A DNA stretch of 64,000 nt from Ziziphus jujuba. Taxonomy: Eukaryota; Streptophyta; Magnoliopsida; Rosales; Rhamnaceae. Numbering within the stretch: position 1 is the first letter of the stretch; each line of letters starts with the position of its first letter. The position numbers were made by a program, and so were the translations under genes. This document shows positions 22,966-34,826 of this stretch, in pieces. The stretch is taken from positions 18,197,001 through 18,261,000 of the forward strand of contig NC_083384.1 of assembly GCF_031755915.1 (NCBI RefSeq). The letters are read 5' to 3'. The notes below the pieces were generated by a model. It saw only the letters and a list, made by a program, of their open reading frames with translations, was not told where the DNA came from and searched no databases.

Positions 22966-23707
22966 TATGCAAAGTGTTATTGGTTCAAATAATATTACCG
23001 ATTAGTAGCCGTGATTTGACCATAAGGGTACTGATCGGGTTTCAATGTGTTTATTGGGGATTCCAAGGTTTTTCTGGTCTTCTTATTAATGTCCCATATG
23101 TATAAAGGCATACTTATCGTCGTATATGTATCCATCCATTTTTATCCTTTTAAAGATGACATTACTAATCGGATCCCTACTAAAAGAATAAACTATATAA
23201 AAACAAATTCAAATGTTAATAATCTTAGCTTAAAATTAAGCTTGTTGCAAGTTTGTAAACTTATATTGAGTTTTATACAATGGTATAACGGTCAAAATCA
23301 AAATTTGATAAAAAAACAAAACGGTCAACTTTTGGATACACACATTTGTTGAATTACCACTGATCCCAAAAGTTTAAGTTGATGGAAAATGGATTCATCT
23401 CTTTTGGGTTTCTTTCTGAATCGTCACATGTTTTTGTAAATCTTTTGGTTTTTAATTCTTTGGATGGAGTTGTTCATGGAAAATAAATTTTTATTTCATT
23501 TATATTTTTCTCTTATAAGATTGTCCGCATGGTCAAATTCAATCAAACATAAAAAATTTAGGTATTTTTGGTATGAGTTGTTATATATGTGATATAAATA
23601 TACAATCAAATTAAAAATTGTTCTCTAATAATAATGTGTTTAAAAACTATTGATAGTTATTATTGGCTATTAGTTAAATACAGGTTTTATCAATTTCTTT
23701 TAGTTTT
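22966..23707. other. Spacer between the duplicated blocks
   Basis: AT-rich, no clear coding sequence. The longest frame (23047-23352, about 101 codons) has no recognisable motif and repeat-like composition. The right part (about 23555-23707) resembles the left half of the local MITE family. Confidence 0.5.
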
Positions 23708-24905
23708 AGGAAAAAAATTACTTTTTAAGAAAAATTGGCTTGTACGGAAATAGCGAAGGTCTTATAAAGCTTTTAAAATAGATATTTACCTTGATAATAT
23801 CTAAACCACATCAGTTTCAGATTTAAAATAAACATTACCATTGGAAATCAATTTTTTAAAATATTGTCTATCTTTCTTAGGATTCTTAGAGCGAGTCTTG
23901 CCATCTAGTGTATTCTCATAAGCCACATCTCCATTGGAGATGCTTTTAAAAAAATAAATAGTAATGTATAAAATGAATTTTAAGCTAATGTGACTTAGAT
24001 TTTGGATTGAATGTCTATTTCTAAAAACTTTGTCAAGCATTATTTATTTTCTATAAAAGCCAAAATTTTCTAACAAATTGAATTTTTCTTTAAAAAATGA
24101 AAAAAAACAATATGATATATATTTAATTAATAGTCATTTATAATATTTTTGCACGATATTATCCGAGAATAATTTTCAATTTGATTGTTATATCATTTAA
24201 ATATGAACACCATTTATTTATGTATTATACATAGCAATTCATATTAATCGTTAAAAAATCTATTGACACACCCCACTTTCGATTTCTCTATCTATGTTTA
24301 CTTTTCTCTTTTTCACGTGCACATGCATGTTTTGTCTATTTTAAATACATTTTAGTCTTTTTCTTTCAATCTTTTTTAAAGTCAGCACCGTGTCACGTGC
24401 CCGTGGATATATATCATCTACTCAATAGAATTTTCTAAAAGCAAGGGCTTGAAACAAATTTACCGGCGGTGGTCCTTTGTCTATGAATATTACGTACATT
24501 TGGTTACATATGAGATGGCTCATCACCAGTGATTTCTGCCCAAAAGGAAAAAAGACGAAACTCATTAGTGATAGATTTGCTTTTCCTTCACTACTATAAT
24601 AATAATATTATATGGTTAAAGCAGTGTTTCACAGTCCTTTCTTTAATATTTTATTGCAACAAATAAAGTGGTCTGGAAAAATCATGAATTAGTTTTTATT
24701 TGAATAATATATATATATATATATATATGAACAGAATTAGCTCATTTTTTATTGTTGCAGGCAATTTTATGTATTACATGAAATTTTTTTATAAAATGTC
24801 CGGAGGTGTTCTTTGTGAACTATTGTTCCTATAAGTGCTTCATTTTTTTTTTTTTTTTGGGGTGAATTTTCCGGAGGGAAGTTTCGTATAAAAAGTTCAA
24901 AGGTT
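23708..24905. repeat. Upstream duplication, copy B (about 1.2 kb)
   Basis: Second copy of the block at 21725-22965, about 600 bp before the lipase gene. It keeps CACGTG (24314-24319) plus CATGCATG (24322-24329) and has a second CACGTG at 24394-24399, absent from copy A because of a small indel. Its right end is duplicated again (24771-25059). Confidence 0.8.
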
Positions 24906-25059
24906 TTGTTTTTATGTATTACATGAGAAGTTTCTTATAAAATGTTCGGAGGTACTCTTTGTGAACTATAGTTCCCATAAATGCTTCATTTGTTTTATTT
25001 TATTTTATTTTTTGGTGAATTTACAGGAGGGATAAGAAAGTTCAAGGTTTTGTTTTTAT
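24771..25059. repeat. 145-bp tandem duplication
   Basis: Copies 24771-24915 and 24916-25059 share gtattacatga, ttcttataaaatg, cggaggt, ctttgtgaactat and the ending aggttttgttttta. One copy of the same segment occurs in the upstream block at about 22831-22965. Confidence 0.85.
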
Positions 25060-25377
25060 ATATATATATATATATATTTTTTTTTTCAGTAATATTCTTT
25101 ATCTCAAAAACGAGTAAGGATGGTCTAATAGTACATCCTCTAGGCCTATATAAAAAAATTTATAGGTTCAAATCATTATTCTAAAAGATTTACCTTTTTA
25201 TATTAGATTTTTAATATTAGCAGATAAAATAAAAAAATTAAATGCCGCAGTTAATGATTGGCACACTAGCAGCGAGTGCCACCTCTGATGATCATTAATT
25301 GTTACAAATAGTAACACTCTTAAAATATTGAGGCACAAGATAACATTTTTTTTGTGGTTGGGCTTCCTTTTTCACAC

Positions 25378-25385
25378 TATAAATA
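25378..25385 (+). promoter_or_regulatory. TATA box of the lipase gene
   Basis: TATAAATA, 106 bases before the ATG at 25491. With the usual plant spacing of 25-35 bases, transcription would start near 25410, giving a 5' leader of about 80 bases. It fits the plant TATA consensus and is the only such box near the start. Confidence 0.7.
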
Positions 25386-25490
25386 GATGCCTTATGCGAG
25401 TAAATATAGTCATAAACTTAGCAATTCGATCAGGTAGTGAAAATAAGCTATCCAGATATCGTAGCTAAGAAAACCTTAGAGGCCAACTTC

Positions 25491-27267
25491 ATGGATTCAA
25501 AAATCTTACTAGGTGCTACCTGCCTCTTGTTCATTTTAGCAGGGTTTAATTGTGATGTAAAAAACTATGCAGCAAAGGCTGATATCCAGGTTTCACGTAA
25601 ACCCTACATGTTACATTCAATCTTAAACCAAAATTTATACACACATACATTTATATACATCATTCTCCATTGTTTATTAGTTCTGCCATGTTATTTTATT
25701 TAGCATGCATGCATTTTAATGAATTTTGTATTTGAAATAGTTATGATATGTTTTCTCTCTAATCGTGGGTTACAATAACAGAAGGTGGATATCGGTAGCA
25801 TAGCGAAAAGATGGAGGAATCTGAGTGGTGAGTACGACTGGGATGGTCTTTTGGATCCTCTTGACGTTGATCTCCGTAGCTACATTATTCACTATGGTGA
25901 TAGGATTCAAGCTATCCTCGACTCCTTCATCTCCGACAAACGCTCTAGGAACATTGGGCTCCCTCGCTACATAAAGAAACATTTTTTCAGTAAGGTGGGA
26001 TTGGTGAATGGAAATCCATATGATTATGAAGTGGTAAGATATTTGTATGCTTCAACTCTCGACAGTAGATCACCTCAATACCCTGTCCCTCCTGAAAACG
26101 TGGCCGGGTACTCAAACTGGGTAGGTTACGTCGCTGTAAGCACAGATTATGGGTCAGTGGCCTTAGGGAGGAGGGATATTGTCATTGCCATTAGAGGAAC
26201 AACGAAGGACGAAGAATGGTATCTCAAATACCTTCTTGAACTTGTTCCAGCTTCTGATATATTTGGAACTGAATATAATCCTAAGTTGCAAAAAGGTCGG
26301 TACGTGTACTACGTTACAGCTGATCCAGGGTCAGCCTTCAACAGTATCAGTTTCAGAGACCAGGTAAATGCATATCTATAGATAAGTATAGTTACTCATG
26401 TTTTTTGGATGGAGATCTTTTGTCCCGTTTTTTATGTCCTTATTCTCTCTTTTATCTTCTTAGTTTATTTTTTTCCTTTTCAGTATCCTTATTATTTAAA
26501 TAATATGTTATTTAATCACTGGTCGGACATAAATAGGGATAGGAAAAATAAGAAAATGTGGTTAAAACATAACCAAATGAATTTTTAAACAGCAATATAA
26601 TCTCTTTCAGGTTTTAAGTACTGTTAGAGAGTTGGTGGACAAATACAGGGATGAGGAAGTTAGCATTACAGTGACGGGCCACAGCATGGGTGGTGCATTT
26701 GTGACTATAATCGCTTCTGATATTGCATATAATGGATACAACAAGCCTACAAACCAAACAAACATAGCTTTCCCAGTGACCGGATTTGCAATCGCCAATT
26801 CCCCTGTTGGAGATGAAGGGTTTGTCAAAGTGTACAATACCATTGAAAATCTTCACATTTTGCGAATAGCAAACTTAAACGACTCAAACCCAGATTTTCC
26901 AAACAGTACATATGGCTATTACCATGTGGGAACTAAGTTGGTCATCGATTCTTTGCAATCACCTTACTTGAAGGATGCAATCAACACTGTGCATCAGCTT
27001 CAGGTTTACTTGCATACGATAGCTGGAACACAAGGGTCAGCCGGAGGATTCAAATTGGAAGTGGATCGTGATCTTGTACTACTAAACAAAGCGTTGGATG
27101 CCGTAAAGGATTCATATAATATCACTGCTAGGTGGTGGGGTGAGAAAAACAAGAATTTTGTTCAATTGGATAATGGAACTTGGGTGGTGGACATAGATCG
27201 AGAGATTGACGAATATGAGCCCTTGTCGTCCATCGTCACCGGAAAGATGGGTCTGTGTTCCATGTAA
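25491..27267 (+). CDS. Lipase class 3 / phospholipase A1-II-like protein, three exons, 445 aa
   Basis: Exons 25491-25589, 25782-26363 and 26611-27267, all phase 0, with GT-AG introns (191 and 247 bp). The product resembles plant class II phospholipase A1 enzymes, alpha/beta hydrolases that release the sn-1 acyl chain of phospholipids. Exon 1 codes about 33 residues with a hydrophobic core (LLGATCLLFILAG), like a secretory signal. Exon 2 starts the family core: IAKRWRNLSG, LLDPLDVDLRSYIIHYGD, then VAIRGT-type oxyanion-region residues (IVIAIRGTTKDEEW). Exon 3 carries the nucleophile elbow GHSMGGA (Ser252). Likely triad partners are Asp318 (NLNDSNP) and His355 (NTVHQLQVYLH). The family tail AGTQGSAGGF, EVDRDLVLLNKALDAVKDSY and ARWWGEKNKNFVQ is present. 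Oddities: GHSMG instead of GHSLG, and NSPVGD where the family usually has SPRVGD. No stops or shifts, so it is probably functional. The first ATG after the TATA box in frame with the signal-like exon was chosen as start. Confidence 0.9.
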
Positions 27268-27495
27268 TAAAAGCTAGCTAGCTAGCCTGTGGTTGTGAAC
27301 AATAAGTTTATGGTAGTGAAAATAAGCACCTTTGAGATTTAGGGTTGGCTAGCTATCTCTCTTTTGAGAAGCGGCCTTTCCTTCTAGATGTGCAAAGTTG
27401 TTCAGTTGCCCTTTTAGGGATTGCTAGTTGGTCGGTTTGTGTTCCCTTTGTTTTTGTGTACGTCATTTGTGTCAATAAAATTATCTCTTTTCAAA
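27268..27495 (+). terminator. 3' untranslated region and poly(A) signal of the lipase gene
   Basis: AATAAA at 27474-27479, about 207 bases after the TAA, preceded by a T/G-rich stretch (27435-27470) that fits a plant far-upstream element. A GCTAGCTAGCTAGC repeat lies just after the stop (about 27272-27286). Confidence 0.6.
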
Positions 27496-28007
27496 AAGTT
27501 CCTTAATTAGGAAATATTAAAGTACAAAAATTATTTTTTACGAACAGAATAAGAAAAAAAGAAAAAAAAAAAAAAAAGAAGAATCTTGTGGATATAGCAA
27601 CTTAATTCATGTCAAATACTATCAATAGTCTCAAGAAATTAATCCAAACTCCCAAACAACATCTCAAAACTGCTCATCAAAGTCGCCCAATCCATGGACC
27701 AAGGCCTACCACAGTCCACATCTGTGTAAACATCAGATGGTGGAGAAAATGTGTAGACTTTTTCATACCGCTTGTTAAGCACTCCTTGGTATGATATTTA
27801 GCAGTCGAGTTGTTTAGTAAATGCTGTGGAAATGGTGTTTTAACATATTAATGGTCGAAAAAATCATGTAAATCAAATATGAGAATAGAATACAAAGTAA
27901 ATTGAGGGTTAATGTGAAATGTTTTAAAGTTGAAGGTCCAATTTGCGATTTGGCTAAAATACTGAGCCTTACAATGCAATTAACCCTAAATTTCAAATGA
28001 CGAGCAC

Positions 28008-28039
<32 letters not shown>

Positions 28040-28240
28040 TATATGTATATAAATATCATAATTTTCTTAAAATAACTTTTACAATAACTATATGCAATAT
28101 TTTAAATAATCATATGTTATAATTTTGATTAAAACTTAAATTTTTTTAAACAATCCAAAAAAACATATATTGGGTGTCGTCTTTTAGATCGTTTTTAACT
28201 ATGAGAATAAAATAATGAACAAAAAATAAGTTACCAGGGT
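27496..28240. other. AT-rich intergenic DNA
   Basis: Poly(A) and (TA)n tracts (27553-27577, 28010-28044). Short frames only, none convincing. Confidence 0.5.
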
Positions 28241-28244
28241 ATGG

Positions 28245-30203
28245 GCAGAGCTAAAGTTTGGTCTGGGGTGGCCATGGCCACGGAAAGGTTTTAAAAGTTT
28301 TTACTATATATAGATATATAATATTTTTAAAGAAACTTAGATAAATTAATATGGCCTTTAAAATCCATGATAGGAACTAGTATCTTATCTAATAAGGTAG
28401 TGACTCTTGTGATTTATATAATTTGGTTTTTTGATAAAATATTTCATTGTAATATCGATTTATACTATAATTATGTAATAAATTGAAGTTTTTATGTTAT
28501 TTGCCTTTTATGACTTTGATCTTCAATATATAGTTTTGTGGATTTCTTGAGATTTTTTATCTTATATTTTTTAAAATTATCAATTGAAAAGTAGCATATC
28601 AAGTGAAGTACATTTAGTTGAGAAGTCACTCATGCTTACACCTAAAAGATCATGGGGGATTATTGTAAATGCAATGGAAGTACTATTGTAAATGATTAAA
28701 AAATATATATATGAAAAATAGTATTTTATTGATGGAAATAAAACATATCTAAATATTGTTTTTCTTTTTTTCTTTTTTTTTCTCTAAAAGAACAGGACGT
28801 GCAACTTTTTTTTTTAATTTCTTTTTTAAGAATTCAATTTATTTGTGTCATTAACCTATCAATTAATTGGATAGCTAAATTTATGTGTAGTTTCCATAGA
28901 ATTTTGTAATTAATTTAACATATAGTAAATAATAAATATTTGCATACGTACATAATGGCAATGTTTGAAATTTCGGTATCGATGGAAATTTCCAAAAAAA
29001 TATTAGAAAGTATTGAATATTGATAAAAAATCATAAAAAATAAAAATTGATGGAAACTTATTTAAAAAATAATTTTTTTATTGAAGCTTTAGAATTATCG
29101 TATTCAATAAATCAATTATCAAATTGATTATAAAAATTCTAAAAGTATTGAATAGATATTATATTTCTCTTAATCAATTTAATTTATAGTAAACCGTAAT
29201 GATTATAAATAAATTATTATTAATAAAAAATACCAAAAAAATATATACATCTAATGAAAATTGTTTATTAATTAAGATAAAGCAATTGTTACAATTAAAT
29301 TATATTTAATAAATATAATCTCAATAATTACAGAATTGTTAGGTTGAAAATTGTTAGTCTCTTCCTAATTCTCATTTTGAGATATAAAATATAAAAAACA
29401 ATTATTAAAAGATATATCTCCTTGGTAATTTTTTATATAATTATTAATATATCAACTATAAAGATTTTGTATTAAATGCAGTTGTCCTTGATGTTTAATA
29501 TAATATATTCTATCATCTTTTTATTTTTATTTGCTTAATGTTATTAATTTAAATACTATCAATACTAATTCTTCATAACATTATATTTCTATATTATTAT
29601 TTTTCATTCTTATATAATCAACTATTAACTTACAATTATGGAATTCTAATAAATATATTTTATACAAAATGTATAGCAAGTACATATATATATATATATA
29701 TTATCAATTATGAAATTCATTTTATTTTATTTATATCAATAAATATTTGAAAGATAATTAAAAATATTTTATATAAAAAAAACTATCACTAAAGTTAATT
29801 TGATAAAATAATTTATTTTACATCAATAATATGTATGAATTTTTTTATAAAAAAATTTCATAAATATTTTCAAAATTTCGATGGATATTATAAATTTTTT
29901 TAACCAAATTATTGACAATAAAAATTTCATAATTATTTTATGTGGATATTTTTATGAAAATTTCCATAAAAATTTCAGCAAAATTTTATTAATTTCTATG
30001 AATATTATAAAAATTCTACTTGTTTTCTGTTAGAATTTAAATTTCTTTTTGACCTCTTAAAAAAATTACAGACAAATTTCAATAGAAATTTCAGATATTT
30101 AAAACCTTGCATACATATAAATTTTAGTAATTTTACTAAGTAAATTTATGTGTTAAAAAAATAAAATTGGCCCCCAAAGGTGATTTTCCGGCTCCTCCCC
30201 TTT
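28245..30203. mobile_element. Possible non-autonomous hAT-like element with a nested insert
   Basis: The left end, near agggtatgggcagagc with gggtggccatggccac shortly inside, and the right end, ggcccccaaagg...ccggctcctcccctt (30170-30203), are roughly inverted. They resemble the gcggagcc-type ends common in plant hAT relatives. No clear 8-bp target duplication was found, and the interior is AT-rich without coding sequence. Most of it is taken up by the inverted-repeat element at 28953-30115. Low confidence. Confidence 0.3.
28953..30115. mobile_element. AT-rich element with long imperfect inverted ends (MULE/foldback-like)
   Basis: The left end, atggcaatgtttgaaatttc followed by ggtatcgatggaaattt, matches imperfectly the reverse complement of the right end (gaaatttcagatatttaaaaccttgc). 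The phrase gatgg/aaatttc recurs inside (for example 29865-29895, 29945-29990). Flanks gtacataat and atacatata are similar, a possible 9-bp Mutator-type duplication with mismatches. No coding capacity, so non-autonomous if mobile. Confidence 0.4.
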
Positions 30204-30457
30204 ATGTTGCCTCATACAAATAACAAAAGTTAAATACCTACATTACCTCCAATAAATCAACAAAAGTTAAATTGGTTCAATATTCATAATACTTACTGAC
30301 ATTATAATAAGCAACACTAATTTTATCTCCTTATTGATTGAAAAAGTGATTTCTTATTCAGTTTTGCTTTTGGGTCAGACGCACACCAACAAACCAAAAG
30401 TAGTATTATTTCTATAAAATAAATTACCTTTTAATTATTCAATTGTTTCACGCACAC

Positions 30458-30461
<4 letters not shown>

Positions 30462-30510
<49 letters not shown>
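30462..30510. repeat. (GA)n microsatellite
   Basis: About 24 GA units, pure apart from the ends. Confidence 0.95.
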
Positions 30511-30515
<5 letters not shown>

Positions 30516-31540
30516 TATTATTCAATAAAATGAATGATAAAATCTTTCTTTATCTTAATATTGATAGTCACAACCGATTTAGAAGACCTTTTGTTTACTT
30601 CCTCGCATCCTCCGGTTATTTTTTTCACTAAATCTATCTTTTGTTAGGTGCGCATGGCAATGTCATTACCGTAGCTGGACAGTGGTATAATATGGTGATG
30701 ATGTCCTAGGATATGTTAAAAATTAAATGGCACAATTTGATTAAAAATAATTATCTAGTTTGTTGTAAAACGTTAACTCTATTGGGAAGTAACTCAATTT
30801 CAATTAGAATCTCTAGAGCACTTTCAATGGTTCAATTTATTTTTAAAGTTTTTCATTATGTCATCAAAATAGATAATAATGCATATTCAACATTGAAGAT
30901 GCTTTAATGATAAATATGAATTAATGTTTATATAACATAAAAATTAACATTATCTAAATATAGGTGACATAAATATACTATTAATTTTAAATTGTACTAC
31001 AATAGTAATCTTCATAAAAACTATTTATAGATATTATTAATTAAAAATTTTATTAATTTACTTTCCATTTTTTTTTTGTTTTTGAAAAAAATTGATTTTT
31101 TAAGGAAAATTTTGTTTGTTTTTTTTTTTTAACGAAATTTGAGAATATCTAACATCCATTTAGAATTGGAGGTCATCTTGACAGTAATTTTTCTTTTCTT
31201 ATTTATTTTTCTTACAACATCAAGTTGACAAGATATTTAGAGCATATTCAATAGATTTGTCTATTATTAACTTTTTTCTACCACATCTAAAAATTTGACA
31301 ATCATTGCCAAAAAAAAAAAAAAAAAAAGAAGAAAAGTCCAATTAGTTCCTATTAAACTGGTGTGACAACAAAAAAATAGATATTATTGAGATAATCCTC
31401 TATTTCTGGAAGCTTTGTTAAACATTGTAAAATTCCTTAAAATAAAACTTTCATTAAAGAATCAATTTTTTCAAAAAAGAAAAAAAATATGAAAAGTTGA
31501 ATAAAATATATATAATTAATTTAATAGACATAAATAATTT
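30511..31540. other. Degenerate MITE-related sequence, no gene
   Basis: Fragments resembling the MITE family seen at 32840 and 33316 (the interior at about 30905-31250; end-like motifs gattgaagatgct-type at about 30888 and agagcatattcaat at 31240). Frames here are short and AT-driven. Confidence 0.4.
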
Positions 31541-31768
31541 CCTATAAGGGAGTCATATAAACCCTGTAAGTGAGTCACATTATTATGACTAATCCACACA
31601 AAATATCTAACATTTATTTCTTTAAGCATATTATTCTGGAGATAATAATTTAATCCTATAAGTAAGTCACATAAACCTTATAAGTGAGTCACATTATTAT
31701 GACTAGTCAATATAAAATATCTAACAGTTATTTCTTTAAGTATGTTATTTAGGAAGTAATCATAAATA
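31541..31768. repeat. 114-bp tandem duplication
   Basis: Copies 31541-31654 and 31655-31768 share cctataag, agtgagtcacattattatga, aaaatatctaaca and atttctttaag. About 15% mismatch by eye. Confidence 0.85.
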
Positions 31769-32839
31769 AATATTTTTTTTAATATGAACCATTGAAGCAA
31801 TCTAAGAATTTTTCTTATTTGGAAAGTATAAAATTCTTAGAGGAAATTGATTAACGACATTAGTTTTGAGATAATTAAGGACATCTATCCGGTAATGTTT
31901 TCTAAAACTACTTATATATATATATATATATTAAATGAAAGTGGTAAATTAGAATTTTTATCTTTAGAATTTGAAAACATGCCTACTAATATATTTATTA
32001 TAAGAAAATTATGAAAATGGAAAAGGTAAAATCAAGTTTGGTAGATGTTAAATAGGATATATATTTATATATGTATATATATATATATATAAAATCTTTG
32101 CTATCAAAAATGGTAAACATTATCTCTATTGGCATCTTATAAATGTTAAATATGATATATAGATATATATCTACAAATATTTTTTTAATCTAAAATGAAA
32201 AATATTAGCTGTTCCCTTTAGTATCTCTATTTTCAAAAATTTTTAAATACATATAAAATGTTTTAGTGATGTTTTCTGAATTTATCTATATTTTTTAAGA
32301 AAAAATTGCAACTTTTTCATTTATATGTTTCAAAAATAGCTACCAAACACATTTTGTATCATTTTTCAATCTATAAAATGAGAAATTTTTATCCAAAATG
32401 TATCAAACATTAGTTTTTTCGTAGTAGTTTTCCTCCTGTAATATTTAGTTAGTAATAGGATTGGTAGGACTTAAAATTAATTAAATTAAAATTTGTTTTA
32501 TAAATTAAAGGTTTATTTAATGTTTAAAGAAACTCATAACTAATTTAGCAGGAATTTATCAAAATGATACCTTTGTAGGTAAAAGCAACTTTCCACATAT
32601 TTTGTCCAAATTTGAGATTCTGAATCTTTAGGCCCACACTTTCTCATCTCAAACTATCTAAATATAGGAAATTTGTCACATTTTGAAGGGAATTAGATTG
32701 CTATTAACTTTACCATTTATCAAATGAGACTCGGTCCTTCCAACAAAATATTAGACTATTGTCAGTACTATGATGAGTCTTGGACAAAAATTTACCAATA
32801 TTATATATTTAAAGTGAGAGAGAGAGAGTTAGACTCAAA
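31769..32839. other. AT-rich intergenic DNA without recognisable features
   Basis: Long (TA)n runs near 31910-31930 and 32060-32092. No coding sequence or clear element ends seen. Confidence 0.5.
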
Positions 32840-33252
32840 TAAGAACATCTCCAATGATGAATGTAGATTGCTGTTTATATGGCATAAAAAGTGACATTGT
32901 CTAAATTTAAGTGATATAATATACATTTAATTTTAAAATTAATTTTCAAGAGTTATGTGTAAAAGACTATTTATGTTCATTAATTAAGTATATATGTTTT
33001 AAATAGTTTTATTCCTTTTTGAAAAAGTTGACTTTCTTAGAAAAAATTTACTTGAAAGAAGGTTTCAAAATATCTAATAGAGTAACTAGAAGTCGATATT
33101 TACCTTGACAACATCTAGGTCGTATTTAGTTTGACATTCATTTTATACATTACTATTGAAGATTAATTTTGGTTTTCAATAAACACTATCCATATTACTT
33201 ATATGGCATTTGTCTATGTCTACAATCCATATCCCCGTTAGAGATGTTCTTA
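32840..33252. mobile_element. MITE with 12-bp perfect terminal inverted repeats (413 bp)
   Basis: Starts TAAGAACATCTC and ends GAGATGTTCTTA, an exact inverted pair. AT-rich, non-coding. Its interior is collinear with the element at 33316-33745 and with pieces at 21725-21983 and 23555-23950. No unambiguous target duplication, so the superfamily is left open. Confidence 0.7.
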
Positions 33253-33315
33253 GGTCAACCTGATGATTTTAACATTAGGCTTCTATTATTGGCTTTACAA
33301 TTACATCAATAGCTA

Positions 33316-33745
33316 AAAGCATCTTCAATAGTAAATGTTAATGGCTACCTATATGTCATAGAAATTGTTGCCCTCTAATTCTTGATGGCATAAGATATAG
33401 TCAATTTAAAAATTATTCTTCTACAGCATTGCACAAAACGTTATTTCTGGCTATTAATTAGTTATATATATTTTATTATTTTTAAAAAATTAATTTTTTA
33501 AGAAATATTTTATTTTTAAGAAAATTTTAAAATGTTTGGCAAATTCTCCAAAAGTAGACGTTTCACTTGACAATGTCTACACCCTATCAACTAGACATTT
33601 ATTTTAGGCATTGCCATTGTGAGAGCAATTTTTTTTTACACATTATCTATATATATTACTTATATGATTTTAAACATTATCTATATATATTGCTTATATG
33701 ATATCATTTACTTTTACAATCTACATCTTCATTTAGAGATGCTTT
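33316..33745. mobile_element. Second copy of the same MITE family (430 bp)
   Basis: Starts AAAGCATCT and ends AGATGCTTT (9-bp inverted ends). The interior shares the order of blocks with 32840-33252 (catag/ggcat, gacaatgtcta, cattttagg, atatgatat...). A short internal duplication (attatctatatatatt-ctta, about 33640-33705) lengthens it. Confidence 0.65.
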
Positions 33746-34672
33746 CAGATTTAAAATATAATAATTAACCAAATATATATTTAGTAGCATACTAAAATCT
33801 TGTCTAGGCAAAATGAACCCTATGAAAACCTAAATAACCATAAATATTTTTTTAAATATCAACCCTTGAAGTAATCTAAAGACTAAAAAAGAAAATCTTG
33901 ATCGTTTTGGCCTAAAAACTTGGTTATATTTATATATATTATATTTAAAATGGCAAGATTGAAATTTGGGATCATTGGATTCTATATCTTATGCACAGAA
34001 TTTTTTCTCTTTTTTTGAAATGTATTTTATATCATATAGTTCAATATTATTTGAATGAAGGGAATGTGTGGTAATGGGAATGTTCCACACCTTATATCAA
34101 TTATGGAAACGGTGGACACACCCCGGATTCCATATGCCACTGTTGTTTGCTTTCTGGTAGCATGAGGCGGCAACAGCTTTTTATATTTATTTTTAGCCTT
34201 TTTCATTGAAAACTTTTCTTCAGCTTTAATATGCCGGTACTAGAGTGTGTGGCTTTTACTTTTGGAAAGCAAGGATAAGGATGCCCCTAAGTAAGTAAAG
34301 CTAAATGAACGTGTTTTGGCTGATCATCCCACGAGGTCAATACACGTTTTTTCAGCTCGTAAGAAAAAGCAGTCAAAAGTTAGTAATAATAACTTAATAA
34401 TAAAGAGATATGCATGATATATGCATCATTTTATATTATTGCATGACAATTATTACAACCTTGTATATATATATATATATATATATCTAAAGGAATCCTT
34501 ATCAAAGCCAATATTTTATCTTGCAAAATCTAGAACCTGATTCCCCCAAACTCAATATCAAAATATTTAAAGATGGTATTTGTAGACATGGAGCAATGGT
34601 TAAGCTCATTGAAAATACATCATCAGATCAAGCCTTTATGAAATCCCCTCTCTATTTAGAATATATATTGTA
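33746..34672. other. Non-coding, less repetitive DNA
   Basis: Includes a somewhat GC-richer stretch (34060-34390) with no recognisable coding sequence or element ends. May be unique host DNA. Confidence 0.4.
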
Positions 34673-34826
34673 AATCCTAACAACAGCAAGAAGAAGGATG
34701 ATATGTTATTTCTTTGTGCAAGAAGAAGGATGATATGTTATTTCTTTGTTGCAAAGAGGGTATTCTAATCCTAACAACAGCAAGAAGAAGGATGGTATGT
34801 TATTTCTTTGTTGCGAAGAGGGTATG
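34673..34826. repeat. Short local direct repeats around a gcaagaagaaggatg unit
   Basis: The segment gcaagaagaaggatgatatg with ttatttctttg occurs three times (from about 34686, 34717 and 34780). Two copies continue into ttgc-aagagggtat. Copies are nearly identical, indicating recent slippage or duplication. Confidence 0.85.

Noticed and set aside
23047..23352. 101-codon frame between the duplicated blocks
   Set aside because: No motif, AT-driven amino acid composition and no counterpart in the duplicated copies.
30462..30510. (GA)n run with an open frame across it
   Set aside because: Simple microsatellite; the Arg/Glu repeat has no gene context.
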